Under the pieces are notes generated by a model. That model searched no databases and was not told the DNA's origin. It was given only the letters and a program-made list of their open reading frames with translations. A program made the translations under genes and the position numbers. A DNA stretch of 64,000 nucleotides from Halorubellus sp. JP-L1 (GTDB lineage: Archaea > Halobacteriota > Halobacteria > Halobacteriales > Natrialbaceae). Numbering within the stretch: the stretch's first letter is position 1; each line of letters starts with the position of its first letter. The stretch is from assembly GCF_011440375.1 (NCBI RefSeq), contig NZ_JAAOIR010000004.1:1-64000 (forward strand), read 5' to 3'. Below, piece after piece: positions 62,909 through 64,000 of this stretch.

Positions 62909-63763
62909 TCACCCGAGTTCTGCGACGCGGAACCGCGCGTAACTCAGGCCGAGCGCGACCGTGCCCCACGCCGTCATGACGAGGTAGTTGTACCAGTTCT
63001 CGCTGTAGAGCTCTTCGCCGTTGCCCGCGTAATTCCGCGTGACGCGCGGGTACTCGCCCGTTCCGACCACGCCGTCGTACACGGGCTCGAGCCCGGAGAG
63101 GTACGCCGTCGTCGGGGAGGCCATCTGGATGTACCCCAGCGTGTCGTCGGCGACGGTCGTCCCGAGCAGGTCGGCGATCGTCGTGACGACCGCGCTCAGG
63201 CTCACGACGGGGAGGAACCCGAGCCAGAACGGCCCGAGGAGGAAGTACGCGCCGATGACGCCGAACATCGCGCGCGACCGTCGGCTCGCGACCGTCGAGC
63301 ACGCGACGAAGATCGCGGTCATCGACGCGACGAACAGCGACGAGACGGCGGCGAACGTGAGGAACCGCATCACGTCCACGCTCCCGTCGTACAACCCGAG
63401 CCCGATCAGGAGTGCGGCGACCGTCGACAGGAGGACGGCACCGATGGCGACCGCGGTCCGGGAGACGTACTTCCCGAACACGTACTCGGCGCGCGTGTTC
63501 GGGAGGCCGAGCGCGTGCTTGATCGACCCGCGCTCGCGGTCGCCGGCGACGGCGAGGTACGTGAGCGGGACGAGGATGAGCGGGAAGACGAGGAAGAAGA
63601 AGAACGACACGTCGAACAGCGCGCGGAACGCGTCGTCGTGGAACTCCGCGACCGAGTACGTGATGAGGGAGACGAACGCGGTGAGGACGGCGACGACGCC
63701 GATGACGACGTACGACCGCCGCGTGTTCTTGAAGTCGTCCCGGAGGATGGTGGTGAACGTCAC
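62909..63763 (-). CDS. ABC-2 type transporter permease (second system)
   Basis: Membrane subunit (284 aa), six hydrophobic segments. The cytoplasmic segment AVAGDRERGSIKHALGLPNTRAEYVFGKYVSR is homologous to the coupling segment of the permease at 20309-21163. The start is GTG 63763, overlapping the ATPase stop by 4 bp (GTGA), so the two genes are coupled. Substrate unknown. Confidence 0.87.
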   Translation of the reverse strand: MTFTTILRDDFKNTRRSYVVIGVVAVLTAFVSLITYSVAEFHDDAFRALFDVSFFFFLVFPLILVPLTYLAVAGDRERGSIKHALGLPNTRAEYVFGKYVSRTAVAIGAVLLSTVAALLIGLGLYDGSVDVMRFLTFAAVSSLFVASMTAIFVACSTVASRRSRAMFGVIGAYFLLGPFWLGFLPVVSLSAVVTTIADLLGTTVADDTLGYIQMASPTTAYLSGLEPVYDGVVGTGEYPRVTRNYAGNGEELYSENWYNYLVMTAWGTVALGLSYARFRVAELG

Positions 63764-64000
63764 GCGGACTCACCTCCGTCGGCCGCCGCCACTTGCTCTC
63801 GTTCGCTCCCGGCGTCCCCTGCCGTCTCTCGCGCGGCCGCAGGTGCGTCGCTCGTGAATTCGTCGAACAGCGCCTCCAGCGACGCCTCCTCGATGCCGAC
63901 GTCGCGGACGGTCGCGCGCTCGTCGACGTGCCGGAGGACGCGCATCTTCGCCGTCGCATCGCTGACTTCGACGTCGACCCTGCGGTCGTCGACGGTCACC
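63760..64000 (-). CDS. ABC transporter ATP-binding protein, C-terminal part (cut by window end)
   Basis: Only the last 79 residues are in the window. They match the C-terminal domain of the ATPase at 21160-22140 (VDDRRVDVEVSDATAKMRVLRHVDERATVRDVGIEEASLEALFDEFTS compares with its DDIRSEGASLQSLFSELT end) and finish in an acidic tail. The Walker motifs must lie beyond base 64000. It is coupled to the permease at 62909-63763. Confidence 0.75.
   Translation of the reverse strand, partial: VTVDDRRVDVEVSDATAKMRVLRHVDERATVRDVGIEEASLEALFDEFTSDAPAAARETAGDAGSEREQVAAADGGESA

Overview
The window is chromosomal DNA from a halophilic archaeon (class Halobacteria). The evidence is very high GC with GC-rich third positions, strongly acidic proteins, many genes whose start codon lies 25-30 nt after a TATA-like box (leaderless transcripts), twin-arginine lipoproteins with acidic linkers, and typical haloarchaeal families: bat-type HTH_10 regulators, an S-layer glycoprotein, Orc1/Cdc6, RtcB and DUF4397 proteins. 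I cannot name the genus. No rRNA, tRNA, CRISPR array, insertion sequence or prophage was recognised.

Layout. 0.3-10.8 kb holds metabolic and signalling genes: an HpcH-type aldolase with an MBL hydrolase, an HTH_10 regulator divergent from a YeiH transporter, a methyltransferase, hutU-hutI, a CsaA-like protein, a winged-helix/receiver protein and a SIMPL protein. 11.0-18.3 kb holds a complete branched-chain amino-acid ABC operon (livK-H-M-G-F, minus strand), a divergent proline dehydrogenase and an HTH_10 regulator; a shared 13-bp sequence containing a 12-bp palindrome links the regulator to this locus. 18.5-26 kb holds a DMT exporter, an ABC-2 exporter operon, an S9 peptidase and a PQQ-type beta-propeller lipoprotein. 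26.4-30.6 kb holds secreted and cell-envelope proteins, ending in the S-layer glycoprotein, which is preceded by a GC-poor leader with two short upstream ORFs.

30.7-34.1 kb holds an Orc1/Cdc6 gene, a pair of paralogous small genes behind two iron-box-like palindromes, and a squalene/phytoene synthase. thiC follows at 34.3 kb. 35.9-41.3 kb is the most notable region: a RecA/RadA-like protein without a P-loop, a nucleotidyltransferase/small-protein pair, a 30-codon leader ORF, a helical DUF protein and a PolB2-type DNA polymerase with a degenerate motif C. The RecA-like gene and the leader/DUF/polymerase operon share a nearly identical double palindrome at exactly the same distance from their start codons. 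This looks like an archaeal counterpart of a damage-induced mutasome.

41.5-64 kb holds an Old Yellow Enzyme, two DUF4397 envelope proteins (one interrupted by N-glycosylation-rich repeats), a UPF1-type helicase, a nucleotide-modification-associated protein (Nmad3-like), an HxlR regulator, a deaminase, universal stress proteins, a short TraB-like protein, MsrA, RtcB, a BrkB-family membrane protein, a second beta-propeller lipoprotein and a second ABC-2 exporter cut by the right edge. Many intergenic gaps carry two or three exact copies of short tandem repeats. One 710-bp gap (50.5-51.2 kb) is rich in perfect hairpins and G-runs.
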